Source of the DNA: an uncultured Ruminococcus sp.
Lineage (GTDB): Bacteria > Bacillota > Clostridia > Oscillospirales > Ruminococcaceae
Assembly: GCA_946183385.1 (NCBI GenBank)
Contig: CAMHBN010000133.1
Span: 1 to 5,853 of the forward strand
DNA: 5,853 nt
Reading direction: 5' to 3'
Shown here: in pieces, positions 1 through 5,853 of the stretch
How the letters are laid out: each line of letters opens with the position of its first letter
How positions within the stretch are numbered: the first letter of the stretch is position 1
Position numbers and translations under genes: made by a program
The notes under the pieces: generated by a model
Told to the model about the DNA's origin: nothing
The model's input: only the letters and a program-made list of their open reading frames with translations
Database searches by the model: none

Positions 1-624
1 AACGCATTCAAGAACGTTCCCGATCTTGAGGATGTTTACCTTCCGAGCTGTCTCAAGGAGATACAGAGCGCAGCATTCATGAATTCCTCGGCAAGGGATA
101 TGACGATACCTGCTTCCGTCGAGAAGATAGGCAGCAAGGCGTTCTACGGCTCACGCTTCGAGGCGTCCAACCTCAAGGGCGAATTTGCTATAGTGGGCAA
201 CGGTATCCTCTGCGCATACAACGGCACTGCGGAGGAGGTAAAGCTCCCCGACAAGGTCAAGAGCATAGGCGAGGACGTTTTTGCTTACCACAGCGAGATA
301 ACATCGGTAACTGTTCCCGCAGGTGTAAAGGAGATATGCGGCGGTGCGTTCTACAAGTGCACGGGGCTTGAAAAGATCGAGCTTCCCGATGCGCTCACAG
401 ACATTGATACAGGAGCCTTCACGGGCTGCACATCGCTGAAAACAGTTATCACCGGCAGCGGTATCGAGAGCATCAGTGACCTCGCATTCTATGACTGCTC
501 TGATCTCTCGGCATTCTACGGTTACGCTGATACCTACACCGCGACCTTCGCAAAGGATCACGGTTACTACTTCGAGGCTCTGCCCGACAAGACCGCAGAA
601 GAAACACCCGCCGAAACGAAATAA
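1..624 (+). CDS. BspA-like leucine-rich-repeat protein, C-terminal part (5' truncated)
   Basis: The reading frame is open from the first base and ends at TAA 622-624, giving 207 residues; the true start lies upstream, and the Met at 79 is internal. The protein is built from 23-residue LRR_5 (BspA/Treponema-type) units. Clear units begin at residues 82, 105, 128 and 151, each with the pattern (I/L/V)P-x-x-(V/L)-x-x-I-x-x-x-A/V-F followed by a C/S-rich turn. An atypical stretch at about residues 53-81, with VGNGIL and AYNG, interrupts the period. The last unit is followed by an aromatic YGYADTYTATFAKDHGYYFEAL-like cap (residues 173-194) and a short polar tail rich in Thr, Glu and Ala. Such proteins are usually secreted or surface-bound and act in adhesion or protein binding. 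No dockerin, sortase motif or membrane anchor is visible at this C-terminus, and the signal peptide and any other domains would lie outside the window. The LRR assignment is firm; the specific role is unknown. Confidence 0.9.
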   Translation, partial: NAFKNVPDLEDVYLPSCLKEIQSAAFMNSSARDMTIPASVEKIGSKAFYGSRFEASNLKGEFAIVGNGILCAYNGTAEEVKLPDKVKSIGEDVFAYHSEITSVTVPAGVKEICGGAFYKCTGLEKIELPDALTDIDTGAFTGCTSLKTVITGSGIESISDLAFYDCSDLSAFYGYADTYTATFAKDHGYYFEALPDKTAEETPAETK

Positions 625-630
625 GGCACA

Positions 631-663
631 AAAAAACCTCCCGTTCAGAACGGGAGGTTTTTT
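631..663. terminator. Bidirectional Rho-independent terminator between convergent genes
   Basis: A perfect 9-bp stem, CCTCCCGTT (637-645) pairing with AACGGGAGG (649-657), closes a 3-base loop CAG. It is followed by six T (658-663) on the plus strand and preceded by a run of A (630-636), which becomes a U tract for transcripts from the minus strand. It begins 12 bases after the LRR-protein stop and 21 bases beyond the stop of the glycosidase/esterase gene, so it is placed to end both convergent transcripts. Confidence 0.93.
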
Positions 664-678
664 ATTATGCCTTTAAGC

Positions 679-3672
679 TTACTTTATAAGACCGATGCCC
701 CAGATTGTGAAGCTTCCGTTAGGCTTGATGGTAACGTTGAGTTCACCGCTTGTATTCTGGAAGTAGCCGACTTCTGCGTCAGGACCGCCCCATGTATACA
801 GCTTGTTGCCGTTTACCTTGGTGGTCTTGCCGTTGACTGTAACATCAACGCTGCCCATACCTGAGCTGTTAGCCTTGAATACGATGATGAGACCCTTACC
901 TGTTGTCTTGAAGGTCATTGCATTGCCGCCGTTGGTTGTATAGCCGTACGGGAGCTTGCCGCTGCCGTAGCCCGAGCCTCTTGTGAACGAGCCGGCGTTG
1001 AAGTTCTGAGCGTCCTTGGACGGGTCAATATTTGTGCAGGTCCAGTACTCGGAACCGTATGCAGACTTGTTGGGGATAGTGTAGGAAGTGTCGCGGTTCT
1101 CCGACTTCATAGCCTGACGAACGTAGTAAGCCATGCAGTCTGCAACGAGCTGACCGCCCTTAGCGTGCGGGTGATACTCATCAGCAAAGTAGTCGCCTGT
1201 CTGGAGGAATCCGCTGTTGAACGCCTTTGTGAGAGCGTTGTCCATGCTGATTATCGGAATATCGAATGCCTTTGCCGAAGCTTCCATCTGCTTCTGGCTC
1301 GAGTAACCGCCCTTGGAGCGTGTGATGAGAGCGATAACAGCGGGCTCGCTGGGAAGCTCGAGGAACTTCTTTATCATACTCTCGAAGGACTTCTTGTAAG
1401 ATTCGTCTTCGTGGTCGTTAACGGAGAACTCGATAACAACGATGTCGGGATTCTGACTGCTGACATTGTTATCTGCACGTACCAGACCAACAACGGACGA
1501 TGTACCCGAAAGACCGGAGTTTATCTCCTTGAAGCTGCCCTTTGCGAAGGTGCTCTTGATGTAGTTTGTGAACGGAGTGCTGTAGTTCTTGCCCTCGGTG
1601 ATAGAACCGCCGATGTATGCAAGGGTGAGCGACTTGCCGCTCTCAGCTGCTTCGAGCTTCTTGGCGAGGCGGTAGGTGTTGCCCATATTGTTGATCGAGC
1701 TCTTGTAGAAGTCGATGTACTGCGAAGAAGCAGTTTCCTTGTAATCGTCCCACTTGTTCTTCTCGGGCTTGGGCGGCTCGGGAGGCTCGGGACGGTCAGG
1801 GAATTGTTTGATCTTGCCCATAACGTATTCGTATACAAGTACGAGGTCTGTAACATTTACATCGTTATCGCCGTCGATGTCGGCAGCAGTGAGAGCCATC
1901 TCGTCTGTAAGCTTGCCGAGAACAGCCTTACGCATGAGGACAACGTCGAAGATGTCGATCCTGCCGTCGTAGTTGAGGTCGCCGTACTGAAGGCTCTTTG
2001 TTCCGCCTGAGCCCTTGATGACTGTGCCTGCGGAAGCACCTGTAACGTCGTCGATATAGAAGGGAGTGGTACTGTCCTCAGTCTCAACGTAGAGAGTGAT
2101 ATCAGTAGCGCCTGCGGGTATCTGGTAGTTCGTGTTTGCGAGCTGTACCCATGTACCCTTCATTGTGGTAGCCTCTGCGATACCGTCATAGCTTGTGGTA
2201 CCGCTTGCGTCCTTGTACTGTATCTTGAGGAAGAAAGTATCCTGCGCGTCGCCGCTGTCGTAGAAAACGTTAGCGCTGAAGCTGTAGGACTGACCTGCAA
2301 CGAAGTCGCTTCCGAGCGACTTTGCGCCGCCGTTCCAGGCATTGGTTCTGCCGTCAACGTAGATGGACTTGCTGCCCTCGAAAGCCTTGTCGGAGGAAGA
2401 GGTGACTGTAGCAGCGCCTCTGCCTGTCCAGCCTGAAACGCCGGACTCGAAGGTGTCGTTGAAGTAAACGGTGCCGCCGCCCGAAGGCTCGGGATCGGAG
2501 TTGCTGCCGTTTGCTGAGAAGTTCTCAGCCTTGATCTTGGCGAAGTTAGCCTTGAGCTGAGAATCCTTGAGCTTGCAGGTGCTTCTGTCGTAGTGGCTGC
2601 CTACGGGAGTATCCCAGAGAACAGGGCAGAGGTTGCGCTTGCAGGCCTCGCTGCATACGGACGTGAGGTAGTCGCGTACAGAGCTTTCGTCCTTGTTCTT
2701 TGTGGGACAGCCGTACTCGCCGATGATTACGGGCACGCCCTGATCATAGAAGGTCGACTTAACGAGGTCGAGGTTCTTGGTGAGCTCCTGCTTTTCAGCG
2801 TTTGTTCCCCATGTAGAAGCACATTTTCCCCAGTCTGCGTCCTCCTCGAGGATAGCAAATGTGGAGGGGATGTAGTAGTGTACCGAAACTGCGAGTCTGT
2901 TTACGGGATCGTAGGGGATCTCGAACAGCGGATCGCACGTAAGATTAAGGTCAGTGATGTAGCCTGAAATGAGAAGGTGGCGGTACGAGTTATTCGAGCC
3001 TGTTGCTCTTACTGTGTCGATGAACTTCTTATTTACCTTGTTAACAAGTCCGTAGGACTTTTCCTTATCACCTGAGTTTGAGTACTGGTTCCATACGGAC
3101 TGCCAGCCGAGCTCTTCGTTCTGAGCCTCGAACATGAGGTGGTCGCCGTAATCCTTGAAGTTCTCGCTGACCTGCTCCCAGATGCGTGTGTACTTTTTCA
3201 TGCACTCATCTTCATTTGTCGGAAGCTTTTCAAGCCAGCCTCCGTCCCAGTGGAGGTTTACGATAGCATACATACCGGAATCAAGTGTCCAGTCAACTAT
3301 CTGAGTAACTCTCTTCATAAGGTCTGCGTCGATGGTGTAGGTACCATCGTCCTTCATACGGTTAGACCACGCAACGGGGATTCTCAGAACTCCGAATCCT
3401 TCGTCTGCATATCCCTGAATGATCTTCTTTGTGATCTCAGGGCTGCCCCATGACGTTTCGTACTGTGTAACTGATGCAGTCGCACCAAGTCCCCCTGTGG
3501 CTTCCATCGTGTTGCCGAGATTGATACCAATTCCCATGTCCTCGACGATCTCAAGCGTTGACATATCGCGCATCTCGCCTGAATCAGCTGCGAAAACGGG
3601 TGCTGCGACAACGGAAGAGGTAAGGAACATTACCGCTGAAACTGCAGCGGAAACGGTTCTTGTCAGCTTCAT
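679..3672 (-). CDS. Secreted bifunctional GH5 glycosidase / SGNH esterase with CBM22-like module and internal dockerin
   Basis: 997 residues, complete. Domain order: signal peptide 1-28 (KLTR n-region, cleavage near VFA/AD); GH5 about 36-382; Gly/Ser/Pro linker; CBM22/CBM4_9-like module about 402-546 (FESGVSGWTGRG, GRTNAWNG, FYIDDV); dockerin 563-623; Pro-rich linker 624-639; SGNH hydrolase about 640-857; beta-rich domain about 862-997. GH5 marks are NLGNT (51-55), LRIPV with Arg97, His141-Trp142, acid/base Glu186 in QNEE, His265-Tyr266, nucleophile Glu319 in IIGEYG, and Trp353. Dockerin calcium ligands are D565/N567/D569/D573/D576 and D598/D600/D602/N606/D609. Esterase marks are Ser690 in GGSIT, Gly720, Asn752 in SVND, and Asp831/His834. 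Expected role is hydrolysis of a beta-glucan or hemicellulose backbone plus removal of ester groups, probably acetyl, outside the cell and docked on a cohesin. GH5-dockerin-CE2 in Clostridium thermocellum CelE is a known parallel. Substrate and GH5 subfamily are not assignable by eye. The gene has its own promoter and terminator and is probably monocistronic. Confidence 0.93.
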   Translation of the reverse strand: MKLTRTVSAAVSAVMFLTSSVVAAPVFAADSGEMRDMSTLEIVEDMGIGINLGNTMEATGGLGATASVTQYETSWGSPEITKKIIQGYADEGFGVLRIPVAWSNRMKDDGTYTIDADLMKRVTQIVDWTLDSGMYAIVNLHWDGGWLEKLPTNEDECMKKYTRIWEQVSENFKDYGDHLMFEAQNEELGWQSVWNQYSNSGDKEKSYGLVNKVNKKFIDTVRATGSNNSYRHLLISGYITDLNLTCDPLFEIPYDPVNRLAVSVHYYIPSTFAILEEDADWGKCASTWGTNAEKQELTKNLDLVKSTFYDQGVPVIIGEYGCPTKNKDESSVRDYLTSVCSEACKRNLCPVLWDTPVGSHYDRSTCKLKDSQLKANFAKIKAENFSANGSNSDPEPSGGGTVYFNDTFESGVSGWTGRGAATVTSSSDKAFEGSKSIYVDGRTNAWNGGAKSLGSDFVAGQSYSFSANVFYDSGDAQDTFFLKIQYKDASGTTSYDGIAEATTMKGTWVQLANTNYQIPAGATDITLYVETEDSTTPFYIDDVTGASAGTVIKGSGGTKSLQYGDLNYDGRIDIFDVVLMRKAVLGKLTDEMALTAADIDGDNDVNVTDLVLVYEYVMGKIKQFPDRPEPPEPPKPEKNKWDDYKETASSQYIDFYKSSINNMGNTYRLAKKLEAAESGKSLTLAYIGGSITEGKNYSTPFTNYIKSTFAKGSFKEINSGLSGTSSVVGLVRADNNVSSQNPDIVVIEFSVNDHEDESYKKSFESMIKKFLELPSEPAVIALITRSKGGYSSQKQMEASAKAFDIPIISMDNALTKAFNSGFLQTGDYFADEYHPHAKGGQLVADCMAYYVRQAMKSENRDTSYTIPNKSAYGSEYWTCTNIDPSKDAQNFNAGSFTRGSGYGSGKLPYGYTTNGGNAMTFKTTGKGLIIVFKANSSGMGSVDVTVNGKTTKVNGNKLYTWGGPDAEVGYFQNTSGELNVTIKPNGSFTIWGIGLIK

Positions 3673-3682
3673 AATGAATCAA

Positions 3683-3688
3683 CTCCTT
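3683..3688 (-). promoter_or_regulatory. Ribosome binding site of the GH5/esterase gene
   Basis: On the minus strand AAGGAG lies 10 bases before the ATG at 3672-3670. The spacing is slightly long but usable. It supports this start, which is followed directly by a good signal peptide. Confidence 0.8.
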
Positions 3689-3754
3689 GTATATTTTTAT
3701 CAGATGGTGCGGGAGTAATAATGCCTATTTTTATCCCACAATACCTCACTGTAA

Positions 3755-3783
3755 ATTATACCTTTATTTACACTTCCCCGCAA
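3755..3783 (-). promoter_or_regulatory. Probable sigma70-type promoter of the GH5/esterase gene
   Basis: On the minus strand a perfect -10 box TATAAT (plus-strand 3760-3755) is preceded by 17 bases and a -35 box TTGCGG (3783-3778), which keeps the TTG core. Transcription would start near 3748, leaving a leader of about 75 bases that contains the ribosome binding site. No riboswitch-like structure is evident in that leader. This is inferred from consensus only. Confidence 0.6.
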
Positions 3784-3838
3784 CCCAAAATTTGCAAAAA
3801 TGGTGGAGAAAATGTACTTTGTTTATCATTTGACTAAT

Positions 3839-3852
3839 CACTATATTTAGTG
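3839..3852. other. Short palindrome between divergent promoters, possible operator
   Basis: CACTA (3839-3843) and TAGTG (3848-3852) form a perfect inverted repeat around the 4-base centre TATT. It overlaps on its left an imperfect palindrome, TGACTAATCA (3831-3840). The site lies between the two outward-facing -35 boxes (3783 and 3936), where a regulator could affect both genes. The arms are short and the region is AT-rich, so chance is a real alternative. Confidence 0.3.
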
Positions 3853-3935
3853 CTCACGGCGAAAAATCGCGGGATAAGTCCTATAATTTGTGATAATGAC
3901 TATATACTATACTAAATATTAATGCAGTATGCCGA

Positions 3936-3965
3936 TTGACGGGAAAAGCAATTTTGTGCTATGAT
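3936..3965 (+). promoter_or_regulatory. Probable sigma70-type promoter of the transglutaminase-like gene
   Basis: TTGACG (3936-3941) and TATGAT (3960-3965) are separated by 18 bases, and TG at 3957-3958 one base before the -10 box gives an extended -10 (TGCTATGAT). An A/T-rich stretch at about 3897-3930 lies just upstream and could act as an UP element. The expected start near 3972 leaves a leader of about 72 bases before the ATG at 4044. Confidence 0.7.
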
Positions 3966-4029
3966 ACAGTCAGGTACTTGTATCGGGACGAAAATATGGC
4001 AAAAATGCCGTGTAACGTTCCGCGTGCTG

Positions 4030-4035
4030 AAAGGG
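4030..4035 (+). promoter_or_regulatory. Ribosome binding site that decides the start of the transglutaminase-like gene
   Basis: AAAGGG lies 8 bases before ATG 4044 and continues as TG. The frame is open upstream to 3900, with further in-frame ATG codons at 3996 and 4005, and another lies at 4050. Only 4044 has a well-spaced purine-rich site, and starting there puts a Lys-rich n-region and hydrophobic core at the N-terminus. Confidence 0.65.
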
Positions 4036-4043
4036 TGAAAATT

Positions 4044-5853
4044 ATGGAAATGACAAAAAAACTGAAAAAATTGACTGCGGGGGCAGTTGCTGCGTGTCTG
4101 GCTGTTATGGAGCTTCCTGCGCTCCCTGCCGTGACAAGAGCCGCCGACCCTCCCGATGTCCCCGACTTTTCGTATATCGGAGCTGTGGGCAGTCTGACGG
4201 CTGAGGAGAGCCAAAAGGTCGCGGAGGCGACCTATACCGCTATTGCCCTGCACAAGCCCGCGGCGGAGTATGCTCCGTACGGACTCGACCTCAATTCCTC
4301 GAACAAGGATGCGTTCATCTCGATATTCCGCTATGTTATGTGCTGCAATGAGGTCGGCATCGGAGCCGCGGATACGGGCGTTTCGTGGAGCCCTTCGACG
4401 GATTCCATACTCATAAGCTACCGCTTCGAGGACAGCGAGTATGATGCGAAATACGCCGAGTACAAGGCTATGCTCGACGATATAGCCGCTCCCGTCAAGC
4501 CGAGCTGGTCGGATGAGGAAAAGGCGCTTTACTTCCACGAATACATCACCGCGAATTTTGACTATGACTATCCCGCATACTTCGGGCAGGTGACGCGTGC
4601 GGACGGCGAGCAGTATTCGGCTTACGGTATGCTGAAAAACGGCATGGCTGTATGCGAGGGCTACTCGAATCTGTACGCCATGCTCCTCAATAAAGTCGGA
4701 GTCCCTGCAAAGCTCGTCACCAGTATCGAGCTCGGGCACGCGTGGAATGCCGTAAGGATAGACGGCGACTGGTACTTTGCCGATGCCACGTGGGACGACC
4801 TCTACTACGGATACAAGGGCTTTGTCAAGCACGAAAACTTCCTTACAACGAGGGACGAGCTCGTGAATTCGTCCACCAAGCATGATTCGACCGACTGGGT
4901 CGACAGCTTCAAGAATGATATGTACAGCGCGGCTGTCCCGACGACATTCAGCACGGCTTTCTGGAGAAATAACGCAAAGCCGATACAGCGCTATCAGAAC
5001 AAGTGGCTCGCGCTGACGGGCAATGGCGTTGATGTGCAGTTCACGCTCTACAGCTACAACGGAGCAACACACACTGCGACAAGCGCTCCTCTGACCGAGC
5101 CCCTCAACTATTCGATGTCAGAGTGGGATGTTCCCGATAAGCCCGGCTATTCATGGGGCGACAGCTACTGCGTTCCCGTGGTGGTGAACGATATCCTCTA
5201 TTTCTCGGCTCCCAAAGCCGTTTATTCCTACCACAACGGGCAGTACATCGAGCTTCACCATATCACAGCCGCCGAGGAGGCTTCATACCGCATCTATGGT
5301 CTGTACAGCAAGGGCGGCAAGCTCTGGTACGGGCTTGACTCCAAGCGCCGCAACCGCAATGAAGTCCTGACGACTCCCGAGGAGTATTACCCGCTCGACC
5401 TCAGCACGCTCGAGGCGAAGGTAATAGAGGTTGCGGGAGCTCCGACCTTTAAGGAGAATTCGTGGACTTCACCGCTGAAGATATCCGACTGGAAGGTCGG
5501 CGAAGCTCCGTCTGTCCCGACTGCGACTGCGAAGTACGGCGAGCCCGTTTTCGCGTATTACAACGCCGCTGACGATACTCTCCTTGCGGGAGCTCCCGCG
5601 GCGGCGGGCAGCTACTACGTCATCGCGACTGTGGCAGGCACAGAGGAATACGATGAGCTCGTTTCCGAGCCTGTGAGCTTTAAGGTAGAGCCTGCGAAGA
5701 AGGAAAACGAGTGGACTTCACCACTGAAGATATCGAACTGGAAGGTCGGCGAACCGCCGTCCGTCCCGACGGCGACGGCGAAGTACGGCGAGCCTGTTTT
5801 CGCGTATTACAACGCCGCTGATGATACTCTCCTCGCGGGACCTCCCGCGGCGG
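4044..5853 (+). CDS. Secreted transglutaminase-like protein with tandem Ig-like repeats (3' truncated)
   Basis: The frame is open from ATG 4044 to the window end, giving 603 residues without a stop. A signal peptide covers about residues 1-34 (KKLKK n-region, hydrophobic stretch, cleavage near TRAA/D). The transglutaminase-like core, about 155-265, carries the papain-fold triad: Cys204 in GMAVCEGYSNLYAMLL, His232 in GHAWNAV, and Asp247 in WYFADATWDD. Members of this superfamily act as proteases, cross-linking enzymes or peptide-modifying enzymes; which applies cannot be told here. Residues about 375-450 contain an aromatic-rich stretch (ILYFSAPKAVYSYHNGQY, then KLWYGL) resembling a beta-propeller-like or Trp/Tyr repeat module. 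From residue 474 an 83-residue Ig-like unit is followed by a nearly identical second copy cut by the window edge. Further repeats, a dockerin or a wall anchor may follow outside the window. The gene is divergent from the GH5/esterase gene, sharing a 371-base intergenic region. Confidence 0.88.
   Translation, partial: MEMTKKLKKLTAGAVAACLAVMELPALPAVTRAADPPDVPDFSYIGAVGSLTAEESQKVAEATYTAIALHKPAAEYAPYGLDLNSSNKDAFISIFRYVMCCNEVGIGAADTGVSWSPSTDSILISYRFEDSEYDAKYAEYKAMLDDIAAPVKPSWSDEEKALYFHEYITANFDYDYPAYFGQVTRADGEQYSAYGMLKNGMAVCEGYSNLYAMLLNKVGVPAKLVTSIELGHAWNAVRIDGDWYFADATWDDLYYGYKGFVKHENFLTTRDELVNSSTKHDSTDWVDSFKNDMYSAAVPTTFSTAFWRNNAKPIQRYQNKWLALTGNGVDVQFTLYSYNGATHTATSAPLTEPLNYSMSEWDVPDKPGYSWGDSYCVPVVVNDILYFSAPKAVYSYHNGQYIELHHITAAEEASYRIYGLYSKGGKLWYGLDSKRRNRNEVLTTPEEYYPLDLSTLEAKVIEVAGAPTFKENSWTSPLKISDWKVGEAPSVPTATAKYGEPVFAYYNAADDTLLAGAPAAAGSYYVIATVAGTEEYDELVSEPVSFKVEPAKKENEWTSPLKISNWKVGEPPSVPTATAKYGEPVFAYYNAADDTLLAGPPAA
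5463..5853 (+). repeat. Tandem 249-bp direct repeat coding for Ig-like units
   Basis: Unit 1 runs 5463-5711 and unit 2 starts at 5712 and is cut by the window end. Each starts with the codons for WTSPLKIS. Over the 142 bases of unit 2 that are present I count 12 mismatches to unit 1 (about 92% identity), and about half are silent. The encoded motif PTATAKYGEPVFAYYNAADD is identical in both copies. Unit length is 83 codons, so changes in copy number keep the frame. Confidence 0.92.

Noticed and set aside
151..561. 136-codon minus-strand open frame opposite the LRR gene
   Set aside because: It is the shadow of a regular 23-residue LRR repeat; the repeated codons suppress stops on the other strand.
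1165..2010. 281-codon plus-strand open frame inside the GH5/esterase gene
   Set aside because: It lies opposite the dockerin and SGNH domains, which are well supported; its translation has no domain signature.
3882..3887. TATAAT on the plus strand as a second promoter
   Set aside because: No -35-like hexamer lies 16-18 bases upstream, and a better extended -10 promoter is found at 3936-3965.
3998..4009. GGCA-AAAA-TGCC hairpin in the leader of the transglutaminase-like gene as a regulatory RNA
   Set aside because: The stem is only 4 bp and there is no U tract or conserved aptamer-like structure; too weak to call.
3912..5072. 386-codon minus-strand open frame opposite the transglutaminase-like gene
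   Set aside because: It is antisense to a frame with a clear signal peptide and catalytic triad; its translation is Arg/Val/Ile-rich with no recognisable domain and no good ribosome site. Long antisense frames are common in codon-biased genes.
5463..5853. CRISPR-like or mobile-element repeat
   Set aside because: The 249-bp repeat is in frame, contiguous with no spacers, and codes for a regular 83-residue unit, so it is a protein-domain repeat.

Overview
The window looks like chromosomal DNA from a fibre-degrading Firmicute of the Ruminococcus type (R. flavefaciens, R. champanellensis and relatives). The main reasons are a multidomain secreted glycosidase with an internal two-repeat dockerin, a 23-residue BspA-type leucine-rich-repeat protein, and a transglutaminase-like secreted protein with Ig-like repeats. 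All three protein classes are typical of ruminococcal exoproteomes. The species cannot be fixed from sequence inspection alone.

Layout: (1) 1-624, plus strand: the C-terminal 207 residues of an LRR_5/BspA-like protein. (2) 637-657: a strong hairpin with an A tract on one side and a T tract on the other, which can terminate both this gene and the convergent one. (3) 679-3672, minus strand: a complete 997-residue enzyme with the order signal peptide, GH5 glycosidase, CBM22-like module, dockerin, SGNH-type esterase, and a C-terminal beta-rich domain of unknown identity. (4) 3673-4043: a 371-base AT-rich divergent intergenic region with a sigma70-type promoter for each side and a short palindrome between them. 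(5) 4044-5853, plus strand: the N-terminal 603 residues of a secreted transglutaminase-like protein that runs off the window. It ends in two nearly identical 83-residue repeats, the second cut by the window edge.

How the parts may work together: the central gene joins a polysaccharide backbone hydrolase to a probable carbohydrate O-acetyl esterase, with a dockerin for docking on a cohesin scaffold and a probable xylan- or glucan-binding module. This suits attack on acetylated hemicellulose or mixed plant cell wall. The two flanking genes also encode extracellular proteins (an LRR adhesion or interaction scaffold and a transglutaminase/cysteine-protease fold), but nothing in the window shows that they act with the enzyme.

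I see no CRISPR array, tRNA, rRNA, insertion sequence or phage gene. The most notable points are the esterase half of the bifunctional enzyme with its unassigned C-terminal domain, the non-standard active-site wording of both catalytic domains, and the recently duplicated repeats in the transglutaminase-like protein.
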